Source: Actinomyces denticolens
GTDB lineage: Bacteria > Actinomycetota > Actinomycetes > Actinomycetales > Actinomycetaceae
Direction of reading: 5' to 3'
Length of the DNA: 64,000 nt
Assembly (NCBI RefSeq): GCF_002072185.1
Contig: NZ_MVIW01000011.1
Coordinates: 1 to 64,000, forward strand
Shown here: positions 1-8,816 of the stretch, one piece after another
Layout of the letters: each line of letters opens with the position of its first letter
Position numbering within the stretch: position 1 is the first letter of the stretch
Program-made: the position numbers and the translations under genes
The notes under the pieces: generated by a model
Told to the model about the DNA's origin: nothing
Databases searched by the model: none
What the model saw: only the letters and a program-made list of their open reading frames with translations

Positions 1-365
1 GCGCCGCGGCCGCCCGCACGCGCGCCGCGGCCCCGGTCGGCGCCGCGGGCGCCCCCGGTCGGCCCACCGCCCCCGGTCGGCCCACCGCCCCCGGTGCCGA
101 GCTGACCGTCATCCCCTCCGGCAGCTCCACCGCCATCGCGCTGCCCGAGCCCACCGGTCGCCGCGAGCTCACCGCCCTCGACGTCGTCTCCGGCCCCGTC
201 TCCTCAGCGCTGGCCTCGACATCCCTGGGCCGGGCCGCCGACGAGCGCCTCTCCGGGACCACGACCGGGGAGTCCCTCCTGCGACTCGGTCAGATCCTCG
301 TGGCCGCCTTCGGCTTCCTCCTCATCGCCCTCGGCCTGGCCTCCATCCTCGGGCAGGTGATCTGA
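1..365 (+). CDS. C-terminal part of an unknown membrane-anchored protein (5' truncated)
   Basis: This is an open frame entering from the left edge (first full codon at position 3) and ending at TGA 363-365. The visible 120 residues begin with an Ala/Pro/Gly-rich stretch containing APGRPT repeats, continue through a hydrophilic segment, and end in one hydrophobic helix (about ILVAAFGFLLIALGLAS) with only a few residues after it. That pattern suggests a surface or secreted region anchored by a C-terminal helix, but no family is recognisable. The next gene starts directly after the stop, so the two are probably co-transcribed. Confidence 0.6.
   Translation, partial: AAAARTRAAAPVGAAGAPGRPTAPGRPTAPGAELTVIPSGSSTAIALPEPTGRRELTALDVVSGPVSSALASTSLGRAADERLSGTTTGESLLRLGQILVAAFGFLLIALGLASILGQVI
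51..95 (+). repeat. 18-bp tandem repeat, 2.5 copies, in coding sequence
   Basis: The unit GCCCCCGGTCGGCCCACC occurs at 51-68 and 69-86, with a half copy at 87-95. It is in frame and encodes APGRPT repeats in the truncated protein. Such short in-frame repeats can change copy number by slippage. Confidence 0.85.
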
Positions 366-1310
366 GTGACCCCGCCCATCGGCCGCGACCGGCGGCCGGC
401 CTCCGAGCGCGGTCCCGTCAACTGGGGCCAGTCACGGCCCTCGAAGGGCTCCGGCGGGCGCCGGCGCACCACGTGGTCCGAGGCAGAGATCATCGACGCC
501 GACGAGGACCTGGGCCTCGGCGAGGACCTTGGCCGTGCCCCTCGCCCCGGCTCCGGCATCACCGACGACGCCCCCTCCAACGCCGACGGGCCCGGCGCCC
601 ACCGTTCCGAGGGCCCGGCCCCCTCCAGCCGGTCCCGCAATCCCCGGGGCACCGACTGGGGCGTCGGGCGCGGCCGCTCCACGGAGCCCACGCCCCTGCA
701 ACGGGCCCGCACACCCTGGCCGGCCTCCGTCCTGCGCCAGCGCCTGGCGGGGATCGCTTGCGCCCTCGTCGGCCTCCTCCTGGCCACCACCTCGGCGATG
801 CGCCTGGCCACGGCCGCCAACGACGGGCACCCCTGGGTGCCGCCCTGGCTCGTCGTCGTCCTGGGAGGCGCGGGACTCGTCTCCGCCGCCGGGTACCTCG
901 CCTGGGCCGGGGGCACGCCCGTGCGCGGCGAGGCGCAGCGCTGGGAGCCCACGGTCGTGGATGTGGCCGCCGGGCTGACCACCGGCGAGGTCGACGTCGC
1001 CGATCCCCAGCGCCTGCTCGCCTCCGGAGCTGACAGCGAGCCCGTCGGCTTCGCCCCCGCGGGGGCGGGGCCGCGCGTCGCCGTCGGCTCGGGCCCCCGG
1101 CCCCTCATGGGGACCTCCACGGTGGACCAGTCGAGTCAGGCCCCCGCCGGCGTGGCGGGCGCCGTCGGCGGCTTCATGCTCGCCGCCGCCGTGGTCTGCG
1201 CGATCATTGCCCTCGTACTGGGGCCCGCCTGGCTCATCGGCACCTGCGCCCTGGCCATCGGCGGCATCCTCGCCCTCAAGCTCGCCGGCGACTGGCTCGG
1301 CCGCATCTAG
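366..1310 (+). CDS. Hypothetical multi-pass membrane protein
   Basis: This 314-residue protein starts at GTG 366, immediately after the upstream stop. Residues 1-115 are polar, Arg/Pro/Gly-rich and probably cytoplasmic. Two hydrophobic helices follow at about 124-145 and 155-180, then a polar stretch, then a hydrophobic C-terminal third (about 260-310) that could form two more helices. No enzyme motif is visible and I do not recognise the family. The abutting upstream gene, which ends in a membrane helix, suggests a shared envelope role; this is inference. A stem-loop downstream at 1380-1418 probably ends the transcript. Confidence 0.7.
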   Translation: MTPPIGRDRRPASERGPVNWGQSRPSKGSGGRRRTTWSEAEIIDADEDLGLGEDLGRAPRPGSGITDDAPSNADGPGAHRSEGPAPSSRSRNPRGTDWGVGRGRSTEPTPLQRARTPWPASVLRQRLAGIACALVGLLLATTSAMRLATAANDGHPWVPPWLVVVLGGAGLVSAAGYLAWAGGTPVRGEAQRWEPTVVDVAAGLTTGEVDVADPQRLLASGADSEPVGFAPAGAGPRVAVGSGPRPLMGTSTVDQSSQAPAGVAGAVGGFMLAAAVVCAIIALVLGPAWLIGTCALAIGGILALKLAGDWLGRI

Positions 1311-1379
1311 GGCCCCGCGCCGCCACCAGGGCCGGGTCAGGCCACCGGCGCCCATCGAGTGCTGCCGAGTGCAGCGATC

Positions 1380-1418
1380 CGCTCCGAGAGGTGCGGGCAG
1401 GACGCACCGGTCGGAGCG
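1380..1418 (+). terminator. Stem-loop, probable terminator before purS
   Basis: CGCTCCGA (1380-1387) pairs with TCGGAGCG (1411-1418), and GGTGCG (1390-1395) pairs with CGCACC (1403-1408). A 2x2 internal loop separates the stems and a 7-nt loop caps them. No T-tract follows, as is common in GC-rich actinobacteria. Confidence 0.5.
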
Positions 1419-1520
1419 CATCGCACCGGTCAGGGGAGAGCGCACCAGCGAGGGCGAACCGGCGAACCGCACCCGTGTCCGCCCGTGCTGTCACTCCTGC
1501 TGGCGCGGGCGCGGACTGGT

Positions 1521-1526
1521 TACACT
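1521..1526 (+). promoter_or_regulatory. Candidate -10 element for the purS-purQ transcript
   Basis: TACACT fits the actinobacterial TANNNT -10 pattern and lies 39 bp before the purS start, downstream of the stem-loop at 1380-1418. The -35 region is not convincing. Confidence 0.35.
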
Positions 1527-1564
1527 GATCGCGCCGCACTTCCCTCAACTCCCAGGAGAGCACA

Positions 1565-1819
1565 TTGGGACGCATCGTCGTTGAAGTCATGCCCAAGCCG
1601 GAGATCCTCGACCCGCAGGGCAAGGCCGTCATGGGGAGCCTGCCCAGGATCGGCCTCACCGGATTCACCGGAGTGCGGCAGGGCCGCCGCTTCGAGCTCG
1701 CCGTCGAGGGGCCCGTCACTCAGGAGCACCTCGACGACGCCGCCCAGGCCGCCAGCACCCTGCTGTCCAACCCCATCATCGAGGACGTCGTCTCCATCCG
1801 CCCGCTCCAGGAGGACTGA
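1565..1819 (+). CDS. purS: Phosphoribosylformylglycinamidine synthase, PurS subunit
   Basis: This 84-residue protein has the small PurS fold: an N-terminal strand (RIVVEVMPKPEILDPQG), a GxTGF segment and a C-terminal NPIIEDV strand. PurS bridges PurQ and PurL in the FGAM synthase complex, the fourth step of de novo purine synthesis. The start is TTG at 1565, chosen because AGGAG at about 1553-1558 sits at the right distance and the protein then begins at the usual family N-terminus; the only in-frame ATG cuts off the first strand. purQ follows after 3 bp. Confidence 0.93.
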   Translation: MGRIVVEVMPKPEILDPQGKAVMGSLPRIGLTGFTGVRQGRRFELAVEGPVTQEHLDDAAQAASTLLSNPIIEDVVSIRPLQED

Positions 1820-1822
1820 GCC

Positions 1823-2536
1823 GTGAGTGACAGCCCCGTCGGCGCCCGCATCGGAGTCATCACCTTCCCCGGCACCCTCGACGACGTCGATGCCGCCCGC
1901 GCCATCCGCCTGGCCGGCGGCGAGGCCGTGAGCCTGTGGCACAAGGACGCCGACCTGAGGGGCGTGGACGCCGTCGTCGTCCCCGGCGGCTTCTCCTACG
2001 GCGACTACCTGCGCTGCGGCGCCATCGCCCGTTTCGCGCCCGTCATGGGCGAGGTCATCAACGCGGCCGGCGCCGGGATGCCGGTCCTGGGCATCTGCAA
2101 CGGCTTCCAGATCCTCGCCGAGGCGCACCTGCTCCCCGGCGCTCTCATCCGCAACGACCACCAGAAGTTCTACTGCCGCGAGCAGCGCCTGCGCGTGGAG
2201 TCGACGACGACCGCCTGGACGGCGTCCATGGACGACGGCGAGGAGATCGTCGTTCCGCTCAAGAACGGCGAGGGCAACTTCATCGCCTCCCCCGAGGAGC
2301 TCGACCGCCTCGAGGGCGAGGGCCTCGTCGTCTTCCGCTACATCGACAACCCCAACGGCTCGGCGAGGGGCATCGCCGGGGTGAGGAACGAGCGCGGGAA
2401 TGTCGTCGGCCTCATGCCCCACCCCGAGCACGCGGTGGAGCCGGGTTTCGGCCCCGACTCGCCCGCCGGCCCCCGGACCGGCACAGACGGCCTGCGGATC
2501 TTCCAGTCGGTCATCAGCTCCCTCGTGGCCGCCTGA
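1823..2536 (+). CDS. purQ: Phosphoribosylformylglycinamidine synthase, PurQ glutaminase subunit
   Basis: This 237-residue class I glutamine amidotransferase supplies ammonia to PurL. Visible landmarks are the oxyanion region [13 protein letters not shown] (about 54-66), the nucleophile Cys92 in GICNGFQIL, and His200/Glu202 in MPHPEH completing the triad. The start is GTG 1823, three bases after purS. The gene ends just before a strong 16-bp hairpin, so purSQ looks like a closed bicistronic unit, with purL separated by an inverted gene. Confidence 0.96.
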   Translation: MSDSPVGARIGVITFPGTLDDVDAARAIRLAGGEAVSLWHKDADLRGVDAVVVPGGFSYGDYLRCGAIARFAPVMGEVINAAGAGMPVLGICNGFQILAEAHLLPGALIRNDHQKFYCREQRLRVESTTTAWTASMDDGEEIVVPLKNGEGNFIASPEELDRLEGEGLVVFRYIDNPNGSARGIAGVRNERGNVVGLMPHPEHAVEPGFGPDSPAGPRTGTDGLRIFQSVISSLVAA

Positions 2537-2549
2537 GCCGCTTCTCATC

Positions 2550-2592
2550 GATCCGCCCCGGTGGGAGCGCCGCGCGCCCACCGGGGCGGATC
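2550..2592 (+). terminator. Perfect 16-bp hairpin terminator after purQ
   Basis: GATCCGCCCCGGTGGG (2550-2565) pairs perfectly with 2577-2592 across an 11-nt GC-rich loop, 14 bp after the purQ stop. There is no T-tract. Confidence 0.8.
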
Positions 2593-2678
2593 GCGTACCC
2601 GGCAGGATGAGAGGGCCGGGCAGTGGGGCGCCCGGCTGCGCGTGGAGCATGAGCGGGAACCTGTGAGAAGCCTGGGAG

Positions 2679-2712
2679 TTATCCACAAGGTCGCCCGGTG
2701 GGCTGTGGACAA
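2679..2712. promoter_or_regulatory. Pair of inverted DnaA-box-like 9-mers
   Basis: TTATCCACA at 2679-2687 is the strict DnaA-box consensus. TGTGGACAA at 2704-2712 is the reverse complement of TTGTCCACA, the common actinobacterial form. A weaker TGTGGAAAA lies at 3053-3061. The motif match is seen; DnaA binding is inference. Confidence 0.45.
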
Positions 2713-2932
2713 GCCTGTGTTGATCGCTCTGAGACCGAAGTGCCGGAATCGTGTCGGCATCGTGATCGGGGAGGAATGGCCCCATATCCGGGCCGGCTTC
2801 TCGGGCGTCCCCTCGGAATGGCGGCCTGCTGCGGGAAACGGGGCTCCCGGAGTTCAAAACGTGAGGAAAACCGCATAATCTCGGGGATTTGACCAATCCT
2901 GGCAAGACCCTGTACGCACCCTGAAAAGAGAC

Positions 2933-2967
2933 TTGTGCCCCCGCGTGCGGTACATACGGGGGCACAA
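2933..2967 (-). terminator. Stem-loop terminator for the glycosyltransferase gene
   Basis: TTGTGCCCCCG (2933-2943) pairs perfectly with CGGGGGCACAA (2957-2967) over a 13-nt loop. Read on the minus strand it is followed by GTCTCTTTTC, a T-rich tail, so it fits termination of the leftward gene ending at 3102. Confidence 0.6.
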
Positions 2968-3101
2968 TCGTGGGTGTGAGGGCGCCTTCACAGGCGGAGG
3001 CCCGCTATCTCTCGGCTCGTCCTCCACTGCGCACATGCCTGTGGAGGAAGCCTGTGGAAAACTCTGGGGGAAGGCGCGCGCCCGACCGCTGGGGCCGGGC
3101 C

Positions 3102-4553
3102 TCAGGACCTCTCAAGGGCCGCCGCGAGGGCGTCGAGGACCTGTAGGAGATGCCGGTCCGGCAGGAAGGAGCGGCGCACCGACTCGTGCGCCGTCGCCCC
3201 CATCTCCGCCGCCCGCTCGGGGAAGAGCAGCAGGTCCGCCACGGCCTGAGCCCAAGCAGCGCCGTCATGCGGATCCACGAGGACGCCGTCGACGCCGTCG
3301 GTCACCTGCGTGCGGATCCCCCCGACGCCGGAGGCCACCACGGGGGCCTTCTTCCACATCGCCTCGGCCACCGTCAGCCCGAAGGCCTCGACGATCGAGC
3401 GCTGGGTGACCACCGAACTCACTCGCTGCACGGCGTTGACCACGAGGGCGTTGACCTCCCGGTCCTGGGCGGGCACCGCCGCGATGTGGATGCGCGAGCG
3501 CGCTGCCGCGGGGAGGAGCTCGACGGCCTCGACGACCTCGTCCAGCACCCGCGCCGCTGCGGTGCCGCTCCCGGGGCGAGGGCCCACCAGCAGCAGGTGC
3601 GCGTCGTCGGGGAGGGCCCCGAGGTTCTCCGCGAAGGCGATCGCCACCTCCCTCATGCCCTTGAGCCGGTCCCAGCGCGAGACCTGCGTGATCGTCCGCG
3701 CCCCCAGCGGTACCGGGCCCCCGGCGCGCATGACGCCGCCCTCGCCGCCCTCGGCCGCCGCCCGGAGCGCGTCGGTCCGGCCGTCACCGCGGATGAAGGG
3801 GAAGGCGTCGAAGGGGGGCTCGCCGTCGAAGATCCCCGCCAGGCGCGCGATCGACCAGGCCTCGTCCATGTCGAGCACGCGGTTCTTGGGGCTGTCGGGG
3901 TTGATGGAGGGCGGGATGACGGCGCAGGCCTCGGGCTCGGTGAAGGGGGGCCGGTACTCCTCGCAGGAGACGATCACGTAGTCCGCATCCTCCAAGTAGC
4001 GGTCCAGGAAGGCCCAGGCGCGCTGGGCGTCCTCGACTCCCTCGGGGCCGGCGGTGGCGAGGTCCGCGCCCGCGTGGCAGCGCCACACGACGACGGCGCC
4101 CGCCGCCTTGAGCGGGCGCGCCAGGCCGGCGGTCGCGGGATCGTGGAGGATGACGATGTCGCCCTCGCGGACATCCCCGGCGATGTTCTCCGCATTGGAC
4201 GCCAGCGTGTGCTCGTAGAGGTCGCGCTCCTTGTCCCCCAGGCGGCCGCGGTCCCCGATGTCCCCGTGGATCCACGAGTGCAGGCGCCCGCTGAGGGCGG
4301 TGAACTCCGCCGGTGCGTCCAGGCACAGCCATCGGGCGTCGACGTCCAGGCCGCGGGCATAGCCCACCAGGGGGGCCACGGTCTCCACGGGGCCGGCGCC
4401 CGCCTGGTCCGTGGGGGTCACGGTCCACAGGGCGCGCCCCTCCAGGAGCGCCTGAGCGGCCGCCGCACCGTCGCGGAGCCGGTGCGCGGCGACCTCGTCG
4501 AGGTGGGGCTCGAGCTCGGACAGGGGCAGTGGAGCGACGTCGATGGTTCTCAT
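3102..4553 (-). CDS. GT4-family glycosyltransferase, TreT-like (trehalose synthase type)
   Basis: This 483-residue GT-B protein resembles TreT, the glycosyltransferring trehalose synthase that joins NDP-glucose and glucose. TreT-like signatures are VVWRCHAG, PPSINPDSPKNR and the C-terminal EAFGLTVAEAMWKKAPVVA, whose Glu389-x7-Glu397 is the GT4 donor-binding motif. The start is ATG at 4553; an in-frame start 59 codons upstream would run through purL's leader and adds low-complexity sequence. It lies inverted between purQ and purL, divergent from purL by 175 bp. The exact product (trehalose or another glycoside) cannot be read from sequence, and no trehalose-metabolism neighbour is present to settle it. 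Confidence 0.8.
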   Translation of the reverse strand: MRTIDVAPLPLSELEPHLDEVAAHRLRDGAAAAQALLEGRALWTVTPTDQAGAGPVETVAPLVGYARGLDVDARWLCLDAPAEFTALSGRLHSWIHGDIGDRGRLGDKERDLYEHTLASNAENIAGDVREGDIVILHDPATAGLARPLKAAGAVVVWRCHAGADLATAGPEGVEDAQRAWAFLDRYLEDADYVIVSCEEYRPPFTEPEACAVIPPSINPDSPKNRVLDMDEAWSIARLAGIFDGEPPFDAFPFIRGDGRTDALRAAAEGGEGGVMRAGGPVPLGARTITQVSRWDRLKGMREVAIAFAENLGALPDDAHLLLVGPRPGSGTAAARVLDEVVEAVELLPAAARSRIHIAAVPAQDREVNALVVNAVQRVSSVVTQRSIVEAFGLTVAEAMWKKAPVVASGVGGIRTQVTDGVDGVLVDPHDGAAWAQAVADLLLFPERAAEMGATAHESVRRSFLPDRHLLQVLDALAAALERS

Positions 4554-4728
4554 GGCACGATCTTGCCCTGTCCGCGTGTGAGAGGGCGCACCTTTGGGGC
4601 GCGTCTTCATCTCGAATCGCCGAGCGCGCCCCTCGACCGGCTCACCTGGGGGACCCATGACCGGCCGCTCCCACCTGCCGGGTATCCTCGGTCGTGGCCC
4701 CCTCCCGCTCACCCCCAGGAGCAGCCGC

Positions 4729-7101
4729 ATGGCTCACACAGCCCGCACCGCTGAGACCGCCCCCCGCCCCGTGGAGCACCCCGACACCGTCGCCGACGCC
4801 GCGGCGACGCCCGATCAGGCGATGCCCTGGGCCGAGCTCGGCCTCAAGGCCGACGAGTACGAGGACATCAAGCGCCTCCTCGGCCGCCGCCCCACTACCG
4901 CCGAGCTCGCCATGTACTCGGTCATGTGGTCCGAGCACTGCTCCTACAAGTCCTCCAAGAAGCACCTGCGGCAGTTCGGCGCCAAGGTCACCCCTGAGAT
5001 GAAGAAGCACCTGCTCGTCGGCATGGGGGAGAACGCCGGCGTCGTCGACATCGGCGACGGCTGGGCCGTCACCTACAAGGTCGAGTCCCACAACCACCCC
5101 AGCTTCGTGGAGCCCTACCAGGGCGCCGCCACCGGCGTGGGCGGGATCGTCCGCGACATCATCTCCATGGGAGCCCGGCCCGTGGCCGTCATGGATCAAC
5201 TGCGCTTCGGCGCCGTAGACCACCCTGATACTGCCCGCGTCGTCCACGGCGTCGTGGCGGGTGTGGGCGGCTACGGCAACTGCCTGGGCCTGCCCAATAT
5301 CGGCGGTGAGACCGAGTTCGACTCCTCCTACCAGGAGAACCCCCTGGTCAACGCCCTGTGCGTCGGCGTGCTGCGCCACGAGGACATCCACCTAGCCAAC
5401 GCCTCCGGGGCAGGCAATCAGGTGGTGCTCTTTGGGGCGCGCACCGGCGGCGACGGCATCGGCGGGGCCTCCATCCTGGCTTCTGAGTCCTTTGAGGACG
5501 GCATGCCCGCCAAGCGCCCCAGTGTGCAGGTGGGCGACCCCTTCATGGAGAAGGTTCTGATCGAATGCTGCCTGGACCTATTCCAGGCGGGGCTAGTCCT
5601 CGGCATTCAAGACCTTGGCGCTGCCGGTATCTCCTGCGCCACCAGTGAGCTCGCCTCTAACGGAGACGGCGGCATGCACGTGGACCTGGAGAATGTCCTG
5701 CTGCGCGACCCCACCCTCACTGCGGGCGAGATCCTCATGAGCGAGTCGCAGGAGCGCATGATGGCCGTCGTCGCCCCCGACAGGCTCGACGACTTCATGG
5801 CCGTCATCGACAAGTGGGACGTCGAGGCCGCCGTCATCGGCGAGGTCAACGGCTCCGGCCGCCTGACCATCGACCACTTCGGGGAGCGCATCGTGGATGT
5901 GGACCCGCGCACGGTCGCCCACGAGGGCCCCACCTACGACCGCCCCTACGCGCGCCCCTCCTGGCAGGACGCCCTCAATGCGGATACCACCGCGCGCCTG
6001 CCCCGACCCGAGAGTGCCCAGGACCTCGCCGAGCAGATCCGCGCGCTCGTGACCAGCCCCAATCAGGCCTCGCCCGCCTGGGTCACCGACCAGTACGACC
6101 GCTTCGTGCGCGGTGACACCGCCCTGGCCCAGCCCGACGACGCCGGTGTCATCCGCGTGGACGAGGCCACCGGCCGGGGCATCGCCATCGCCACCGACGC
6201 CAACGGCCGCTTCACCAAGCTCGACCCGGCCACCGGCGCCGCCCAGGCCCTGGCCGAGTCCTACCGCAATGTCTGCACGGTGGGCGCCCGGCCCCTAGCC
6301 GTCACCGACTGCCTCAACTTCGGCTCTCCCGAGGACCCTGACGCCATGTGGCAGCTTGTGCAGGCCATCACCGGTTTGGCCGACGCCTGCCAAGAGATGG
6401 GCGTGCCCGTCACCGGCGGTAACGTCTCCCTGTACAACTCTCACGGCAAGGTCAAGGGTCTGATTGACTCCTCCATCAACCCCACCCCCGTGGTGGGCGT
6501 GCTGGGCGTCATGGACGACGTGCGTCGCGCCAACCCCTCCGGCTGGCACGAAGAGGGCCTGGCGGTGGTGGCCCTGGGGGTCACCGCCGCGGAGCTTGAC
6601 GGCTCCGCTTGGTCCCGCATCATTCACGACCACCTGGGCGGCCTGCCGCCGCACGTGGACCTGGCCGCAGAAATGGCTTTAGGGCGAGTGCTGCTGGCCC
6701 TCTCCGCGGCAGATCTGCCCGACGACGGCGGCCGGGTGCTGCGGGCTGCCCACGACCTGTCCAACGGCGGCCTAATCCAGTCCTTGGTAGACGCTGTACT
6801 GCGCAGTGGCGTGGGCGCCAGCATTGATTTGGGCCAAATCCAGGGGCGTGACCAGGTGGACGACTTCACCGCCCTGTTCTCCGAGTCCGGTGCCCGGGCC
6901 CTGGTGGCCGTGCCGGAGGTGGCCCTGCGGGTGGTGGCCGCCGCCGCTGAGGCAGAGGGTGTGGCTTGGGCGCGGATCGGCACCACCGGCGGCGACCTGC
7001 TGGTAGTCACCGGCACCGACCTGCTGGCTGAAGCGCCGTTGGTTCTGGAGCTTTCCGAGCTGCGCGACGCCGTCGAGGCCACCCTGCCCGCGTTGTTCTG
7101 A
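4729..7101 (+). CDS. purL: Phosphoribosylformylglycinamidine synthase, PurL subunit
   Basis: This 790-residue small-type PurL catalyses ATP-dependent conversion of FGAR to FGAM with ammonia from PurQ. Visible are [15 protein letters not shown] near the N-terminus, the nucleotide-binding [23 protein letters not shown], and the second half with [12 protein letters not shown] and [10 protein letters not shown]. The start is ATG 4729, preceded by AGGAG at 4717-4721; a longer in-frame extension from 4594 lacks a ribosome-binding site and overlaps the divergent promoter gap. The gene stands alone, separated from purSQ by the inverted glycosyltransferase. Confidence 0.95.
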   Translation: MAHTARTAETAPRPVEHPDTVADAAATPDQAMPWAELGLKADEYEDIKRLLGRRPTTAELAMYSVMWSEHCSYKSSKKHLRQFGAKVTPEMKKHLLVGMGENAGVVDIGDGWAVTYKVESHNHPSFVEPYQGAATGVGGIVRDIISMGARPVAVMDQLRFGAVDHPDTARVVHGVVAGVGGYGNCLGLPNIGGETEFDSSYQENPLVNALCVGVLRHEDIHLANASGAGNQVVLFGARTGGDGIGGASILASESFEDGMPAKRPSVQVGDPFMEKVLIECCLDLFQAGLVLGIQDLGAAGISCATSELASNGDGGMHVDLENVLLRDPTLTAGEILMSESQERMMAVVAPDRLDDFMAVIDKWDVEAAVIGEVNGSGRLTIDHFGERIVDVDPRTVAHEGPTYDRPYARPSWQDALNADTTARLPRPESAQDLAEQIRALVTSPNQASPAWVTDQYDRFVRGDTALAQPDDAGVIRVDEATGRGIAIATDANGRFTKLDPATGAAQALAESYRNVCTVGARPLAVTDCLNFGSPEDPDAMWQLVQAITGLADACQEMGVPVTGGNVSLYNSHGKVKGLIDSSINPTPVVGVLGVMDDVRRANPSGWHEEGLAVVALGVTAAELDGSAWSRIIHDHLGGLPPHVDLAAEMALGRVLLALSAADLPDDGGRVLRAAHDLSNGGLIQSLVDAVLRSGVGASIDLGQIQGRDQVDDFTALFSESGARALVAVPEVALRVVAAAAEAEGVAWARIGTTGGDLLVVTGTDLLAEAPLVLELSELRDAVEATLPALF

Positions 7102-7159
7102 CGGCGTGCCTTGGCCTCCTGGCCGAGGCCTTGGCCAAGACAGTCGATGCCCCTCGGTG

Positions 7160-7936
7160 CTACTCGAGGCGGGTCAGGGAGTCCCCCAGGCTCTCGAGGA
7201 GGCGGGCGGCGTGAGTGAATATGTCCTTGGCGTTCTCCGGCCCCAGGATCGCCGAGTAGAGCCCGGCCATGGAGAAGACCGAGCTCATGATGAATGCGAA
7301 GGCCTGGTGCTCTGGCCCAGGCTCCTGCCCATCGGTCTTGACACAGAGCCGAGCGGCGGCCTGCAGCAGTTCGCTGATGTGCCTGGCGGTGTGGGCGCGG
7401 CCCACCGGGTTACGGATGGCGAACAGGATGATCTCCAGGGCGAAGGTGATGTCGACGGTGCCCCCTTCGCGGCACATCTCCTCCCACGTCTGGGGTGTGG
7501 TGCCGTTGACGTAGTGCTCGGACAGCTGCTCCTGCTGAAGCTCGTAGTGGCGGTCGGCAGCCGCTAGGAGGAGCTCCTCCTTGGAGGAGAAGGAACCGTA
7601 GATCGCCCCCTTGGTGAACCTTGCCTCGGCTGCGATATCGGCCATCGAGGCGCCCGCGAAGCCCTTGGCGGCCACCACCCGCTTCGTGGCTGCGAGGATC
7701 TCCTCCTGGGTGGAAGTACGGTCCCGCTTCAGCCGACCTGAGGCGGCGTCAGCTTTCTTCGTCAGGGTATCGGCGGCCTCCTGAAGCTGGCGCGAGACCT
7801 GGTTGAAGGCTCGGGCTTGGGCGGTGGTGCTGGTGTCGAGCGCATCGCGGGTGAGTGCGCGGGCGAGGCTGCCGACAGCTTGCGTCAGGTCGTGCAGGGC
7901 GTCGGTTACCCCGGGTGACTGTTCCGAGTCGCTCAT
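7160..7936 (-). CDS. TetR-family repressor with a long N-terminal extension
   Basis: This is a 258-residue protein. The TetR helix-turn-helix occupies about residues 77-123 (EEILAATKRVVAAKGF, then ASMADIAAEARFTKGAIYGS), followed by an all-helical ligand domain. Unusually, about 70 residues of Ala/Gln/Lys-rich, probably helical sequence precede the DNA-binding domain, which is normally at the very N-terminus. The start is ATG 7936; GTG 7942 is an alternative. It is divergent from the ABC exporter at 8067, and the palindrome ATACCGAACGGTAT lies just upstream of its own start, so it probably represses both itself and the exporter. The inducer is unknown. Confidence 0.88.
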   Translation of the reverse strand: MSDSEQSPGVTDALHDLTQAVGSLARALTRDALDTSTTAQARAFNQVSRQLQEAADTLTKKADAASGRLKRDRTSTQEEILAATKRVVAAKGFAGASMADIAAEARFTKGAIYGSFSSKEELLLAAADRHYELQQEQLSEHYVNGTTPQTWEEMCREGGTVDITFALEIILFAIRNPVGRAHTARHISELLQAAARLCVKTDGQEPGPEHQAFAFIMSSVFSMAGLYSAILGPENAKDIFTHAARLLESLGDSLTRLE

Positions 7937-7945
7937 TCCCACATG

Positions 7946-7959
7946 ATACCGAACGGTAT
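7946..7959. promoter_or_regulatory. Operator O1 for the TetR repressor
   Basis: ATACCGAACGGTAT is a 6-bp perfect inverted repeat around AA, 10 bp upstream of the tetR start. It shares the half-site CGGTAT with a second site 86 bp away near the ABC genes. Confidence 0.7.
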
Positions 7960-8017
7960 GCGGGTTGGTGTAAGTGGATTGGGTTGAGAAAGGTCTTGCC
8001 TGCCCTCGCCTCTAGTG

Positions 8018-8045
8018 ATACCTTACGGGATATATCGAACGGTAT
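8018..8045. promoter_or_regulatory. Operator pair O2/O3 upstream of the ABC exporter
   Basis: ATACCTTACGGGATAT (8018-8033) and ATATCGAACGGTAT (8032-8045) are degenerate versions of O1. They overlap by two bases and end about 20 bp before the ATPase start, where a bound repressor would block transcription or initiation. Confidence 0.6.
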
Positions 8046-8066
8046 GGTATCTGCAAGAGGAGAGTC

Positions 8067-8816
8067 ATGAGTCTCAATGTGACACACCTGTGCCGCACCT
8101 TTCCCACCCGGCACGGTCCCGTGCAGGCCAATATCGACCTGAGTCTTGAAGTGCCTGCCGGGCATGTACACTGCCTGCTCGGCCACAACGGTGCTGGCAA
8201 GACCACCCTCATCCGCCAGATCGTCGGCCTGCTGCGCCCCACCTCGGGGAACATCTACCTAGACGGTCACGACCTCGTCGCACGCCCGGAGGTTGCCCGA
8301 AGCCTGGTGAGCGTCCAGGCGCAAGGGACAGTTCCTGTCTCCGGGTTAGCTCCCCGCAAGGCGATCGAACTCGTTGGCCGCCTGCGTGGCCTATCGCGAG
8401 CCGAGAGCAAGCGCCGGGCCGCCGTGCTGATCGAGGCCCTCGACATTGGCGAGTGGGCTGACCGCGTCAGCCAGACCCTCTCCGGCGGGGTGGCGCGCCT
8501 GACCGCCTTCGCCATGGCCGTGGTTGCCCCCGGCAAGCTAGTGGCCCTCGACGAGCCCACCAATGACGTCGACCCGGTGCGTCGCCAACTGCTGTGGCGG
8601 CAGGTCAGGGAGGTGGCGGACGCCGGGGCTGCCATCCTGCTCGTGACCCACAACGTGCGCGAAGCCGAGACCGCCGTCGACCGCCTGACCCTCCTCGACC
8701 ACGGACGGGTTATCGCAGAAGGCTCCCGCGCCGAGCTGTTTAGTGGGCCCGACGCGCCGCCCAGCCTGGAAGACCTATACCTCCAGCTAACCCAGCAAGC
8801 CGAGGAGTCCCAATGA
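8067..8816 (+). CDS. ABC transporter ATP-binding protein (drug-export type)
   Basis: This 249-residue ATPase has Walker A GHNGAGKT (about 39-46), a signature that reads LSGGV rather than LSGGQ, Walker B LVALDEPTNDVD and switch histidine in VTHN. GAGGAG precedes the ATG by 6-7 bp. Its permease partner overlaps it by 4 bp (ATGA). The lone ATPase plus one hydrophobic permease of the ABC-2 type, under a divergent TetR regulator, suggests efflux of a toxic compound or bacteriocin; the substrate is not deducible. It is clearly related to the ATPase at 62885-63901 (shared TNDVD, DEPTN and VTHNV contexts). Confidence 0.92.
   Translation: MSLNVTHLCRTFPTRHGPVQANIDLSLEVPAGHVHCLLGHNGAGKTTLIRQIVGLLRPTSGNIYLDGHDLVARPEVARSLVSVQAQGTVPVSGLAPRKAIELVGRLRGLSRAESKRRAAVLIEALDIGEWADRVSQTLSGGVARLTAFAMAVVAPGKLVALDEPTNDVDPVRRQLLWRQVREVADAGAAILLVTHNVREAETAVDRLTLLDHGRVIAEGSRAELFSGPDAPPSLEDLYLQLTQQAEESQ

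Larger units (their letters stand above)
2593..3101. other. Gene-free gap between convergent purQ and the glycosyltransferase
   Basis: About 510 bp with no convincing gene; short open frames here lack a ribosome-binding site and recognisable protein features. It holds three DnaA-box-like 9-mers (2679-2687, 2704-2712, 3053-3061), an AT-richer patch around 2860-2900 and a terminator-like stem-loop at 2933-2967. Confidence 0.6.

Noticed and set aside
2561-3036. Short open frames in the 2.6-3.1 kb gap
   Set aside because: No ribosome-binding site, no recognisable protein features, and both strands are equally open. Treated as non-coding.
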